Assembly: GCF_014212175.1 (NCBI RefSeq)
Contig: NZ_JACJVR010000090.1
Span: 1 to 64,000, forward strand
DNA: 64,000 bases
From: Cohnella xylanilytica
GTDB lineage: Bacteria; Bacillota; Bacilli; Paenibacillales; Paenibacillaceae
Reading direction: 5' to 3'
Shown: positions 40,860-48,838 of the stretch, piece after piece
Layout of the letters: every line of letters begins with the position of its first letter
Position numbering within the stretch: the first letter of the stretch is position 1
Made by a program: the position numbers and the translations under genes
The notes under the pieces: model-generated
Database searches by the model: none
Seen by the model: only the letters and a program-made list of their open reading frames with translations
What the model was told of the DNA's origin: nothing

Positions 40860-43331
40860 CTATAAGGTCAATGTCGGCTTGCGGAACGATTCCGTCAGCG
40901 GGTCTCCGCGATCGACGGCTAGCACCGACTTGCCGATGGAGCGGCGATCGTCGATCGGCGCATCCTCCGAGTTGAACTCCCCGTATACGCCTCCGGCCGT
41001 TACCGCCCCCAACGCTGCGGCTTCCTTGACGTGGTAAGCCGAGACGAGACGGTTGCCGTTCGGTTTGACGCGTTTGCCTTCCTTGAACTCGAACGTCTGG
41101 ATGCCCTTGCCGCCGCGCCCCTGCTGCGGATAGTCGATCAGCAGCGAGCGCTTGGCATAGCCGAGATCGGTGAGAACGAGAATCTCGCCCTCGTCGCCAG
41201 ACACCGGGAAGGCCGCGGCGACGCCGTCGCCTTCCTTCAAGGAGATGCCGCGAACGCCTCCGGCCACGCGGCCCTGCAGACTGACCTCGCTCTCCAGGAA
41301 GCGAATGCTCATCCCCTGCTCCGTCACGAGCAGGATCTCCTCCGGGGCGTCGCTGCGGTAGACGGAGACGATCTCGTCCCCGTCCGCGACCTTGGCCGCG
41401 GAGATGGCGGTGCTCCGGTTCGTCGCGTATTCCGCGAGCAAGGTGCGCTTCACCTGGCCGCGCTTCGTGACGAACACGAGGGCGGAGCCCTCAGGCCCTG
41501 CGGCGGCCGCGGCGTTCCAGTCGCCGGGCTTGGTCGGGATGACCGAGACGATGCGGTCATCCTTGGACAGCGGCAGCAGGTTGACGATCGCGGTGCCGGT
41601 GTCCTTCCACTTGAATTCCGGGATCTGGTGAACCGGAAGCAGGAAGTACTGGCCCTTCTGCGTGAACAGAAGCAGCGAGTCGAGCGTGTTCGGCTGGAGC
41701 GTCCAACGGATGACATCGCCTTCCTTGACGCCGGAGCTGCCCAGGTCTCCTCCCGAACGGGTGAAGGAGAGCAGACTCGTCCTTTTCACGTAGCCTTGGC
41801 GGCTCAGCGTCATGACGACGTCTTCCGAAGGAACGGTTACTTCGAGATTGACCTTCAGCTCCTCGACCTCGCCTTGGATGACCGAACGGCGGTCGATGCC
41901 GAACTTGCCGCTGATCTCGCCGAGCTCGTCCTTGATGACGCCGAGCAGCTTCTTCGGATTGTCGAGGATCGAGCGAAGCTGGTTGATCTTCTTCAGCGTG
42001 TCCGCATGCTCCTTCTCGAGCGACGTAATCTCGAGATTGGTCAGGCGGTACAACTGCAAAGTCAGAATCGCGTCGGCCTGACGCTCGGAGAAGCCGAACT
42101 TGGCGACGAGGTTGTTCTGAGCGTCCTGGCGGTTCTTCGACGCCTTGATCGTCTCGATGACCTCGTCCAGCAGGTTGAGCGCCTTGACGAGCCCTTCGAG
42201 CACGTGGGCGCGGTCCTCCGCCTTCTCCAGGTCGAACTGCGTCCGGTGCGTGACAACTTCCTTCTGGTGGGCGATATACGCCTCCAGAATCGGCTTCAGG
42301 CCGAGCTGGCGCGGCGCCTTGTTGACGATGGCGACCATGTTGAAGTTGTAGACGACCTGAAGGTCGGTCTTCTTGAGCAAATAGGCGAGAATGCCCTCCG
42401 CGTCCGCTTCCTTCTTCAGCTCGATGACGATGCGCAGGCCGTTCCGGCCGCTCTCGTCCCGGACTTCGGCGATGCCTTCGACCTTCTTCTCCGCCCGCAG
42501 GTTGTCGATCGCCGCGACGAGCTTGGATTTGACCACCTGATACGGAATCTCGGTGACGACGATCTGCTGCTTGCCGCCGCGCAAATCCTCGATGGCCGTC
42601 TTGGAGCGGATGTAAATCCGCCCTTTGCCGGTCTCGTAGGCGTCGCGGATGCCCTCTTCGCCCATGATAAGGCCGCCCGTCGGGAAGTCGGGGCCGCGCA
42701 GCACGCCCATGAGCTCGGCTACGGTCATGTCCGGCTTGTCCATAAGCGCCACGCAAGCGTTAATGACCTCGCGCAGATTATGTGGCGGAATCTCCGTCGC
42801 GAAGCCGGACGAGATGCCGCTGACTCCGTTGACGAGAAGGTTCGGGAACCGGGCCGGAAGCACGACCGGCTCCTTCGCCGTATTGTCGAAGTTGTCTTTG
42901 AAAAGCACGGTACGCTTCTCGATGTCGCGCAGCAGCTCCATCGCGATCGGCGACAGGCGCGCCTCGGTATAACGCATGGCGGCCGGCGGATCGTCGTCCA
43001 TCGAGCCCCAGTTGCCGTGGCCGTCGACAAGAGTGTGCGCCATCTTCCACGGCTGCGCCATGCGCACCATGCCGTCGTAGATGGACGAGTCGCCGTGGGG
43101 ATGATAGTTGCCCATGACGTCCCCGACCGTCTTCGCGGACTTGCGATACGGCTTGTCGGGCGTATTGCCCGAATCGTACATCGCGTACAGAATGCGCCGC
43201 TGCACCGGCTTCAAGCCGTCGCGCACGTCGGGAATGGCCCGGTCTTGAATAATGTATTTGGAATAGCGCCCGAAGCGGTCTCCAACGACCTCCTCCAGGA
43301 ACGCCGGCAAAAACTGTTCCAGCAAACTCAA
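40860..43331 (-). CDS. parC: DNA topoisomerase IV subunit A
   Basis: An 823-aa type IIA topoisomerase cleavage subunit that decatenates daughter chromosomes with ParE. The winged-helix/tower core has [21 protein letters not shown], the catalytic Tyr121 in MRYTEARLS, and the quinolone-determining stretch [17 protein letters not shown], where Ser82 and Asp86 align with E. coli Ser80 and Glu84. The C-terminal half (about 500-810) has beta-pinwheel repeats such as [11 protein letters not shown] and [11 protein letters not shown]. The length and the parE neighbour distinguish it from GyrA. It starts 36 nt after parE. Confidence 0.95.
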   Translation of the reverse strand: MSLLEQFLPAFLEEVVGDRFGRYSKYIIQDRAIPDVRDGLKPVQRRILYAMYDSGNTPDKPYRKSAKTVGDVMGNYHPHGDSSIYDGMVRMAQPWKMAHTLVDGHGNWGSMDDDPPAAMRYTEARLSPIAMELLRDIEKRTVLFKDNFDNTAKEPVVLPARFPNLLVNGVSGISSGFATEIPPHNLREVINACVALMDKPDMTVAELMGVLRGPDFPTGGLIMGEEGIRDAYETGKGRIYIRSKTAIEDLRGGKQQIVVTEIPYQVVKSKLVAAIDNLRAEKKVEGIAEVRDESGRNGLRIVIELKKEADAEGILAYLLKKTDLQVVYNFNMVAIVNKAPRQLGLKPILEAYIAHQKEVVTHRTQFDLEKAEDRAHVLEGLVKALNLLDEVIETIKASKNRQDAQNNLVAKFGFSERQADAILTLQLYRLTNLEITSLEKEHADTLKKINQLRSILDNPKKLLGVIKDELGEISGKFGIDRRSVIQGEVEELKVNLEVTVPSEDVVMTLSRQGYVKRTSLLSFTRSGGDLGSSGVKEGDVIRWTLQPNTLDSLLLFTQKGQYFLLPVHQIPEFKWKDTGTAIVNLLPLSKDDRIVSVIPTKPGDWNAAAAAGPEGSALVFVTKRGQVKRTLLAEYATNRSTAISAAKVADGDEIVSVYRSDAPEEILLVTEQGMSIRFLESEVSLQGRVAGGVRGISLKEGDGVAAAFPVSGDEGEILVLTDLGYAKRSLLIDYPQQGRGGKGIQTFEFKEGKRVKPNGNRLVSAYHVKEAAALGAVTAGGVYGEFNSEDAPIDDRRSIGKSVLAVDRGDPLTESFRKPTLTL

Positions 43332-43367
43332 GCGTCAACGCCCCTTTCTTCTATGCGGGTGGCCGTC

Positions 43368-45344
43368 CTACTCCTCGTACTCGGTGAAATCGACATTGTC
43401 GATGATCCACCGTTTGCGCGGATCGACCTTGTCGCCCATCAGCGTCGACACGCGGCGCTCGGCCTTGGCGGCGTCCTCGATCTGCACCTGCAGAAGCGTG
43501 CGCGTCTCCGGATTCATCGTCGTCTCCCACAGCTGCTCCGGGTTCATCTCGCCGAGACCCTTGTACCGCTGCAGCTCCGCGCCCTTGCCGATCTCCTTCA
43601 TGTAATTCTGCAGCTGCTCGTCCGTCCAGGCGTACCGGACGGTCTCCAGCTTGCCGGACTTGCGCGTGATCTTATACAGGGGCGGCTGGGCGATGAACAC
43701 CTTGCCCGCGTCGATCAGCGACTTCATGTACCGGTAGAAGAAGGTGAGCAAAAGGACCTGAATATGCGCGCCGTCCGTGTCGGCGTCCGTCATGATGATG
43801 ATCTTGGAGTAATTGCTCTCCTCGACGTCGAATTCCGAGCCGATGCCCGCCCCGATCGTCGCGATGATCGCCTTGTACTCGTCGTTCTTGAGAATGTCGA
43901 CGAGCTTCGCCTTCTCCGGGTTCATCGGCTTGCCCTTGAGCGGCAGGATCGCCTGATACTTCGAATCGCGCCCCTGCTTGGCCGAGCCGCCCGCGGAGTC
44001 GCCTTCGACGATGAACAGCTCGTTGCGCGAGCTGTCCTTCGATTGAGCCGGCGACAGCTTGCCGCCGAGGCTCGGGCTGTCGCTCCGCTTCTTGCCGCTG
44101 CGAATCTCGTCGCGCGCCTTGCGGGCCGCCTCGCGCGCCCTGGACGCCTGAATCGCCTTGCGGATGAGCGATTGGCCGACCTGCGGATTCTCCTCCAGGA
44201 ACACGGCCATCTTCTCGGAGACGACCGCATCCGTCGCGCTGCGCGCGGAAGCGCTCCCGAGCTGGTCCTTCGTCTGGCCGACGAATTCGACGTCCGCCAT
44301 CTTGATGTTGATGACGGCCATCATCCCTTCGCGCAGGTCGTTGCCTTCGAGATTCTTATCCTTCTCCTTAAGCTGCCCGGTCTTGCGCGCGTATTCGTTC
44401 ATGACGCGGGTGTACGCCGTCTTGAAGCCGGTCTCGTGCGTGCCGCCGCCGCGCGTCGGAATCGAGTTGACGAACGAGGCGATCGTCTCGGTGTAGCCGT
44501 CGTTGTACTGCAGCGCCACCTCGACCTCGATGTCGTCCTTCTCGGCGGAGAAGTGGATAACGTCGTGCAGCACCGTTTTGTCCTCGTTCAGGAACTGGAC
44601 GAACTGGCTCGCGCCGCCTTCGTAGTAGAACGTCTCTTCCTTCCCGCCGGCCCGCTGGTCCTTAAGCACGACCTTGAGCCCCGAGTTCAGGAAGGCGATC
44701 TCCTGCAAGCGCTCGGCGAGCGTATCGTAGTTCAAGTTCACGTTGCCGTGGAAAACCTTCGGGTCCGGCTTGAACGTCACCTTCGTGCCGGTCTTGTTCG
44801 TGTTGCCCAGCACCTCGAGCCCGGTGACCGGTTCGCCGACGTGCTCCTTGCCGGCCGTGTCCGTCCACGTCTCGAACCGCATTTTATGTATTTTGCCGTC
44901 GCGGTAGATCTCGACCTCCAGCCATTCGGACAGCGCGTTCGTTACGGAAGCGCCGACGCCGTGCAGGCCTCCCGATTTCTTGTAGCCGCCGCCTCCGAAT
45001 TTGCCGCCCGCGTGCAGGATCGTATACACGACTTGGGGCGTCGGAATTCCCGTCTTGTGCATCCCGGTCGGAATGCCGCGCCCGTTGTCCTGCACCGTGA
45101 CGGAGTTGTCCGCATGCACGGTGACGTCGATCCGCGAGCAAAACTTGGCCAGATGCTCGTCCACCGCGTTGTCCACGATCTCCCACACCAGATGGTGCAA
45201 GCCGGACGAGGTCGTGCTGCCGATGTACATACCCGGCCGCTTGCGCACGGCCGTCAAACCTTCCAGCACCTGGATGTCGTCGGCGCCGTATTCCGTTCCC
45301 GCCTGTGCCGCCGATTTGGCGAACAGGTCTATTTGTTCGGCCAC
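43368..45344 (-). CDS. parE: DNA topoisomerase IV subunit B
   Basis: A 658-aa GHKL ATPase subunit of topoisomerase IV. ATP-site motifs are EIVDNAVDEHL, DNGRGIPTGMH and GLHGVGASVTNALS; the TOPRIM domain has EGDSAGGSAKQGRD and MTDADTDGAHI. PLKGKPMNPEKAKLVDIL is the ParE-like segment that helps to separate it from GyrB. The GTG start at 45344 has AAGGAGG upstream. It heads the parE-parC operon and is the last host gene before the prophage. Confidence 0.95.
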   Translation of the reverse strand: MAEQIDLFAKSAAQAGTEYGADDIQVLEGLTAVRKRPGMYIGSTTSSGLHHLVWEIVDNAVDEHLAKFCSRIDVTVHADNSVTVQDNGRGIPTGMHKTGIPTPQVVYTILHAGGKFGGGGYKKSGGLHGVGASVTNALSEWLEVEIYRDGKIHKMRFETWTDTAGKEHVGEPVTGLEVLGNTNKTGTKVTFKPDPKVFHGNVNLNYDTLAERLQEIAFLNSGLKVVLKDQRAGGKEETFYYEGGASQFVQFLNEDKTVLHDVIHFSAEKDDIEVEVALQYNDGYTETIASFVNSIPTRGGGTHETGFKTAYTRVMNEYARKTGQLKEKDKNLEGNDLREGMMAVINIKMADVEFVGQTKDQLGSASARSATDAVVSEKMAVFLEENPQVGQSLIRKAIQASRAREAARKARDEIRSGKKRSDSPSLGGKLSPAQSKDSSRNELFIVEGDSAGGSAKQGRDSKYQAILPLKGKPMNPEKAKLVDILKNDEYKAIIATIGAGIGSEFDVEESNYSKIIIMTDADTDGAHIQVLLLTFFYRYMKSLIDAGKVFIAQPPLYKITRKSGKLETVRYAWTDEQLQNYMKEIGKGAELQRYKGLGEMNPEQLWETTMNPETRTLLQVQIEDAAKAERRVSTLMGDKVDPRKRWIIDNVDFTEYEE

Positions 45345-45594
45345 GAAGGGTCCTCCTTGCTTCTCTCTCTTCGCTTGCCCCGGACAGTCCGGACAAGCTC
45401 ACTTCCGCTTATTTTAAGCTAAAAGGTCATTTATGCGCAATCCTTTGGAAAAATGAGTAATCTCAATGTTTTATCTTGTACCCATTGGTAAGGTTGTATA
45501 TGAGTGAGTAATATTCGTGTGATAAAAAATGTGATGTGAATAACTATTGAATAAGAACGTGTGTTCTGTGTAAAATAATCATGAGGTGAATCCC

Positions 45595-46017
45595 ATGATC
45601 GAACTCGACGAGAATACCACAAACCTAATCCGCGAACACATGCACATCACACTTTTACTCCCGAAGCTTGTAGAGAGCATCCAGGAACTAACCGAATCGC
45701 GGCATATCACATTAAAGGACGCAGCCATCATGTTTAACAAGGCACTTGGCCGGTATTATCGGACGAGGTTGCAGGACGTGAAGAAGGAGCTGCGTACACT
45801 CGGCATATCCACTTGGATAGAGGATCAAGGAGATATGATCTACATTAATGTAGCAACGCGAGGGGCAAAGGAACGGTTCGGGGTTAAACGGCGCGTGGCC
45901 GATGAGGAGATACAAGCGATGATGGAAGGATTTGCGGATAAGCTGGAGAGGAATCCACCGGAGTTTCCACCGTATAAAGTAGATATGGAACGTCCAAAGT
46001 GGCAGAAGGTGTATTAA
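45595..46017 (+). CDS. Hypothetical protein at the prophage left end
   Basis: About 140 aa, transcribed opposite to the phage late genes. The N-terminal half is helical (ENTTNLIREHMHITLLLPKLVESIQELTES) and the centre has RTLGISTWIEDQGDMIYINVATRGAKERFGVKRRV. GAGGTG precedes the ATG at 45595. No family is recognised. Its lower GC and position suggest phage origin. An early or lysogeny-associated role is possible. Confidence 0.6.
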   Translation: MIELDENTTNLIREHMHITLLLPKLVESIQELTESRHITLKDAAIMFNKALGRYYRTRLQDVKKELRTLGISTWIEDQGDMIYINVATRGAKERFGVKRRVADEEIQAMMEGFADKLERNPPEFPPYKVDMERPKWQKVY

Positions 46018-46032
46018 AGGGATGATGCGGAA

Positions 46033-46332
46033 TCATCCCTTTACTGATTTAACTTCATATTTGAAATTGAACTCTTGGAACTTATCTTTATCTCGTTCAA
46101 ATAGACGGTCAATATGTGCAACGATAACAACTGCTTTTTCTTTTTCAAGCGCTTCATTTAGTTTGCTGAATCTAGGTCTATCATCGGTCGCTGAATATCC
46201 CCTATCTATAAATACATCCTTTACTTCATATCCATTTTCTTCGGCGTATTTTTGACACAATTCAACTTGACTTGCTGGGTCTTGTAATTCCGTTGATGTA
46301 CGTGCGTAAATGTATGCTTTCATTTTCATCAT
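46033..46332 (-). CDS. Stand-alone serine recombinase (resolvase) catalytic domain
   Basis: About 99 aa. It begins KAYIYARTSTE with the catalytic Ser, followed by SQVELCQKYAEENGYEVKDVFIDRGYSATDDRPRF and VVIVAHIDRLFERD, matching the N-terminal catalytic domain of resolvases/invertases. The DNA-binding and C-terminal regions are missing: it stops after about 97 residues. It could be a real small recombinase-like protein, a regulator, or the stump of a large serine integrase. Last gene of a four-gene operon, overlapping the previous stop by 4 nt. Confidence 0.75.
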   Translation of the reverse strand: MMKMKAYIYARTSTELQDPASQVELCQKYAEENGYEVKDVFIDRGYSATDDRPRFSKLNEALEKEKAVVIVAHIDRLFERDKDKFQEFNFKYEVKSVKG

Positions 46333-46634
46333 CCCTCTTTTATTTGTTTGAGTGCATCATCAACGATATACCATTCTTTTGGTATCTCGCCTTCTTCTTT
46401 TAACTGAGCAAAGTTCTTTTGTGAACCTGATCCCCATTCATCATCTACAACTTCTGCGTGATGTTCAATTATCTTCCTTGATACTTCCAATGCCTTCTCT
46501 GCAATCTCTAGTTTAGATAGTAAATATTGAATATCATCTAACAGTATGTTCTTCGAACCTGCTGGAAGTTCTTTCATTTGTTCAATTCCAATTTTAATTT
46601 GCAGTCGTTTCCTTATATTATCTATACGGCTCAT
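46329..46634 (-). CDS. Hypothetical phage protein
   Basis: A 101-aa charged, mostly helical protein (LLDDIQYLLSKLEIAEKALEVSRKIIEHHAEVV), with a C-terminal YIVDDALKQIKE. No family recognised. It overlaps both neighbours by 4 nt (ATGA), so it is translated from the same message as the recombinase domain. Confidence 0.6.
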   Translation of the reverse strand: MSRIDNIRKRLQIKIGIEQMKELPAGSKNILLDDIQYLLSKLEIAEKALEVSRKIIEHHAEVVDDEWGSGSQKNFAQLKEEGEIPKEWYIVDDALKQIKEG

Positions 46635-46996
46635 TTCTGTTCCTCCTTTTGATAACTTCTTAGAATCGATTGCAGTCTGTCAACAAGTCGTTCCACATCG
46701 TCTCTATCATAAATGGCGAACATGGAAGAATCATCATACGAACCATCGCGTCCGTAACATTCAAGATCCATGCTGAATGATGTCCCGTTGTCCATTGCAT
46801 CTAGAAGTATATTGGAAAATTCTTCAGAACTATTCGCGTCTACATCTTCAATTAGGTTAGAGTAAGTCCAATCGTTGCTTAATGAGTCTCCCTTTACCAT
46901 TAGCCCTTCGATCATCATGGGTTGGAATCTAGAGTAAACGGTTCCAGACGGGAGATGTAGGAACTCCTTTCTATTTACAATTCTCACTAACTTCAC
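46631..46996 (-). CDS. Hypothetical phage protein
   Basis: A 121-aa acidic protein (VRIVNRKEFLHLPSGTVYSRF, DLECYGRDGSYDDSSMFAIYD, DVERLVDRLQSIL). No known domain seen. It overlaps its neighbours by 4 nt and belongs to the early-type operon. Confidence 0.6.
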   Translation of the reverse strand: MKLVRIVNRKEFLHLPSGTVYSRFQPMMIEGLMVKGDSLSNDWTYSNLIEDVDANSSEEFSNILLDAMDNGTSFSMDLECYGRDGSYDDSSMFAIYDRDDVERLVDRLQSILRSYQKEEQK

Positions 46997-47202
46997 TCCT
47001 TCATCTCAGTTTTCTTCCTAAGATCATCCCAATACTCATCATGCAATAATTTATGTAACTGCGATCCCTTTTCTTTACTAAGTCGCCAGAATTGTTTTGT
47101 AATTACGCTGAAATCACCATGAGGCTGCATCTGGAGCCAGTCCCATAATTCCTTTTCTTCCGGCTTTTCCATATCGAATTTAATCGTCTTATTCCGTATC
47201 AT
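46993..47202 (-). CDS. Small hypothetical phage protein
   Basis: A 69-aa protein (IRNKTIKFDMEKPEEKELWDWLQM, KGSQLHKLLHDEYWDDL). First gene of the operon, behind AAAGGAGG and the promoter/palindrome at 47222-47250. No family recognised; a size and charge typical of phage early regulators. Confidence 0.6.
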   Translation of the reverse strand: MIRNKTIKFDMEKPEEKELWDWLQMQPHGDFSVITKQFWRLSKEKGSQLHKLLHDEYWDDLRKKTEMKE

Positions 47203-47221
47203 GCTATTCCTCCTTTACCTG

Positions 47222-47250
47222 ATTATAGCATCCATTTAGTCATATGACTA
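47222..47250 (-). promoter_or_regulatory. Promoter and 14-bp palindrome for the early-type operon
   Basis: On the minus strand TATAAT (47222-47227) is preceded at 17 nt by TAGTCA, which lies in the perfect palindrome TAGTCATATGACTA (47237-47250). A repressor bound there would cover the -35. Confidence 0.6.
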
Positions 47251-47257
47251 TTCAATA

Positions 47258-47297
47258 GACAAAAATAAATAGGCTCACCCCCTCATGGGAGCAAGCC
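47258..47297 (-). terminator. Terminator after the lysis genes
   Basis: On the minus strand GGCTTGCTCCC pairs (with wobbles) with GGGGGTGAGCC around ATGA, followed by TATTTATTTTTG. It closes the late transcript after the amidase gene. Confidence 0.75.
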
Positions 47298-47365
47298 CTT
47301 TTCTTTTGGTTGTATTTTTTCTGGTTTTTCGGCAATTTGGTTGTATCGATGTTTTGTCAAGGAAA

Positions 47366-48127
47366 TTATTGCGGCACATAGTACCCTTTATCGATTGCCA
47401 CTTGGATAATGTCCAGAAGCTTCGCCTGTGCAGCTGCTTGGTTCGGGTCTTTGGCGTTTACTGCCTTATTGTACAAGTCCTGATACCGCGTATGGAACCC
47501 GAAGATACGCGCTAGAGCCGTATTCGGCGTATTGTTGAGCGACATTTCGAGTTCGATTGATGCGATATCCTTGCGTACCTTAGCCATATCGTAGCCGGGA
47601 CATGCGGTCGGACTAAGCTCCTTATGGCCCATCAACTGACGGAACTTCGGTAGCCATTGCTTGTACAGAAAGTATGCCGCATACAGCGCATTTCGGTCCT
47701 GATCCGTAAGTGTATCGTGATTCGCATAGTCTCCAGAGACACAAATATGAACCGTGTATCCGTTGTTCGATGCCACCCCGTAGGTAAGGGCTTCAAGGTT
47801 ATTCGTGATATGGATAACGCCGTTGCGAATCCAAGCGTGGTATGGGAAACCTGCGTCTCCTTCCGACCGGTTCTTCTTGGTGTTGATGTGACTCTGTGCT
47901 ATCCTGGTAGCCAATGTACGGTTATCGTAGCCGCGTGTACTGGCCTTAGACAAGGCGTCGTGATGGAATACGATGGTCGTCAGATCGTTGAGATTACGGA
48001 AGCCATTCAGCGATTCCCACGTGTACTTAGGATTAGTCGGAAGTACCGGTCGCAAGTCTACAATCTGGACTGACGATAGGTTACTCAGCAGATTCGATGG
48101 GTACGTTAAGGTTGTTGGTAGCGTCAC
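47366..48127 (-). CDS. N-acetylmuramoyl-L-alanine amidase (endolysin)
   Basis: About 253 aa from the GTG at 48127 (AAGGAG upstream). The amidase_2/PGRP fold zinc site is visible: TTIVFHHDAL, HAWIRNGVIHITN and GHKELSPTACPGYD, with the three zinc ligands and the catalytic Glu/Lys region. Residues 170-253 form a C-terminal helical region (QDLYNKAVNAKDPNQAAAQAKLLDIIQVAID) that may bind wall. It cuts peptidoglycan at lysis. It overlaps the holin gene by 47 nt. Confidence 0.9.
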   Translation of the reverse strand: MTLPTTLTYPSNLLSNLSSVQIVDLRPVLPTNPKYTWESLNGFRNLNDLTTIVFHHDALSKASTRGYDNRTLATRIAQSHINTKKNRSEGDAGFPYHAWIRNGVIHITNNLEALTYGVASNNGYTVHICVSGDYANHDTLTDQDRNALYAAYFLYKQWLPKFRQLMGHKELSPTACPGYDMAKVRKDIASIELEMSLNNTPNTALARIFGFHTRYQDLYNKAVNAKDPNQAAAQAKLLDIIQVAIDKGYYVPQ

Positions 48128-48662
48128 TCTTTTTCGCTCCTTTCTTGATGTGCTTCGCAAAGATGCCCCAGATAACCAGCAGAGCGGAGATTCCGTTCAC
48201 AACGAGGTTGATTTGCTCATCTGTAATCTCGCTTAGATCGACTCCAAAAGGCTGTAGAATCAGCTTAATAGCGCCGATAAGGGATGGGATAAGCGTCTTA
48301 TAGTTCATGTTTTTTCGCCTCCGCATAGTGAATTGTTTTACATACTGGGCACTTAATCGCCCCAAGCGTGATAATATCGACGAAGTCTTTACCGTATTGG
48401 CGGTATAGCTTGTCTCTTCTACATTCCATTCTGGCACCTCCATATATAATGCAAGACGATCAATCTTCCGCTCGATTCGCTTCTGATTGGCGATATACTC
48501 TTTAAACTCATCTCTATGCTGAATATGAAGCAATCTCTTGACCTGATCGGTTATAAACTCCCGTCCAAGCTTATCTAAGATGATGATAATGAGCGGAACT
48601 AATGCGGCCCATGTTACAGGATTGTGCCGATGCTGCCTGATCCACTCGTAAAGCTCGTACAT
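48081..48662 (-). CDS. Membrane protein continuous with an internal holin
   Basis: One 193-aa open frame. The first 75 or so residues have one membrane segment (VTWAALVPLIIIILDKLG) and a charged helix (EFKEYIANQKRIERKIDRLAL), like small phage accessory lysis proteins. The C-terminal 75 residues (from the ATG at 48308) look like a separate phage holin: PSLIGAIKLILQPFGVDLSEITDEQINLVVNGISALLVIWGIFAK. That ATG has GGAGG at 9 nt, so the holin is probably made on its own as well. The middle (about 80-118) overlaps a 43-aa gene in another frame. The first gene may have lost its stop codon. Confidence 0.65.
   Translation of the reverse strand: MYELYEWIRQHRHNPVTWAALVPLIIIILDKLGREFITDQVKRLLHIQHRDEFKEYIANQKRIERKIDRLALYMEVPEWNVEETSYTANTVKTSSILSRLGRLSAQYVKQFTMRRRKNMNYKTLIPSLIGAIKLILQPFGVDLSEITDEQINLVVNGISALLVIWGIFAKHIKKGAKKSDATNNLNVPIESAE
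48298..48429 (-). CDS. Nested 43-aa zinc-ribbon-like protein
   Basis: In a different frame from the membrane/holin gene, ATG 48429 follows GGAGG at 7 nt and reads MECRRDKLYRQYGKDF, then IKCPVCKTIHYAEAKKHEL. The CPVC pair plus Cys3 and a His could bind zinc. It overlaps the holin start by 11 nt. Phage lysis modules often carry such tiny genes; it is supported by the ribosome site, not by homology. Confidence 0.5.
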   Translation of the reverse strand: MECRRDKLYRQYGKDFVDIITLGAIKCPVCKTIHYAEAKKHEL

Positions 48663-48805
48663 GATGGCACCTCTATTTCATAAGAGAGTGCGTTAAGCAA
48701 GTCGTTATCCTTGCCTATCCCGAATTGACGGAGGCGCGTCAGGTACTTGCATTTATCCACCTCTACATCGCAACAATGGCAAAATCGTATCACCATCTTT
48801 ATCAT
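48614..48805 (-). CDS. Small Cys-rich hypothetical phage protein
   Basis: About 63 aa, starting MIKMVIRFCHCCDVEVDKC with a CxCC...C cluster that could bind metal. AAGGAG lies 7 nt before the ATG at 48805. It overlaps the following membrane-protein gene by 49 nt. No family recognised. Confidence 0.55.
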   Translation of the reverse strand: MIKMVIRFCHCCDVEVDKCKYLTRLRQFGIGKDNDLLNALSYEIEVPSCTSFTSGSGSIGTIL

Positions 48806-48838
48806 GCGATTCTCCTTTCAATGAGAAAGGGACGCTAA

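Noticed and set aside
43026-43100. Quinolone-resistance change in ParC
   Set aside because: Ser82 is retained and Asp at position 86 is an acidic residue like the usual Glu; no sign of a resistance substitution.
41031-45422. Very long plus-strand open frame opposite parC and parE
   Set aside because: It is the codon-bias shadow of two clear genes in GC-rich DNA; its translation has no domain pattern and is full of Arg, Asp and Val.
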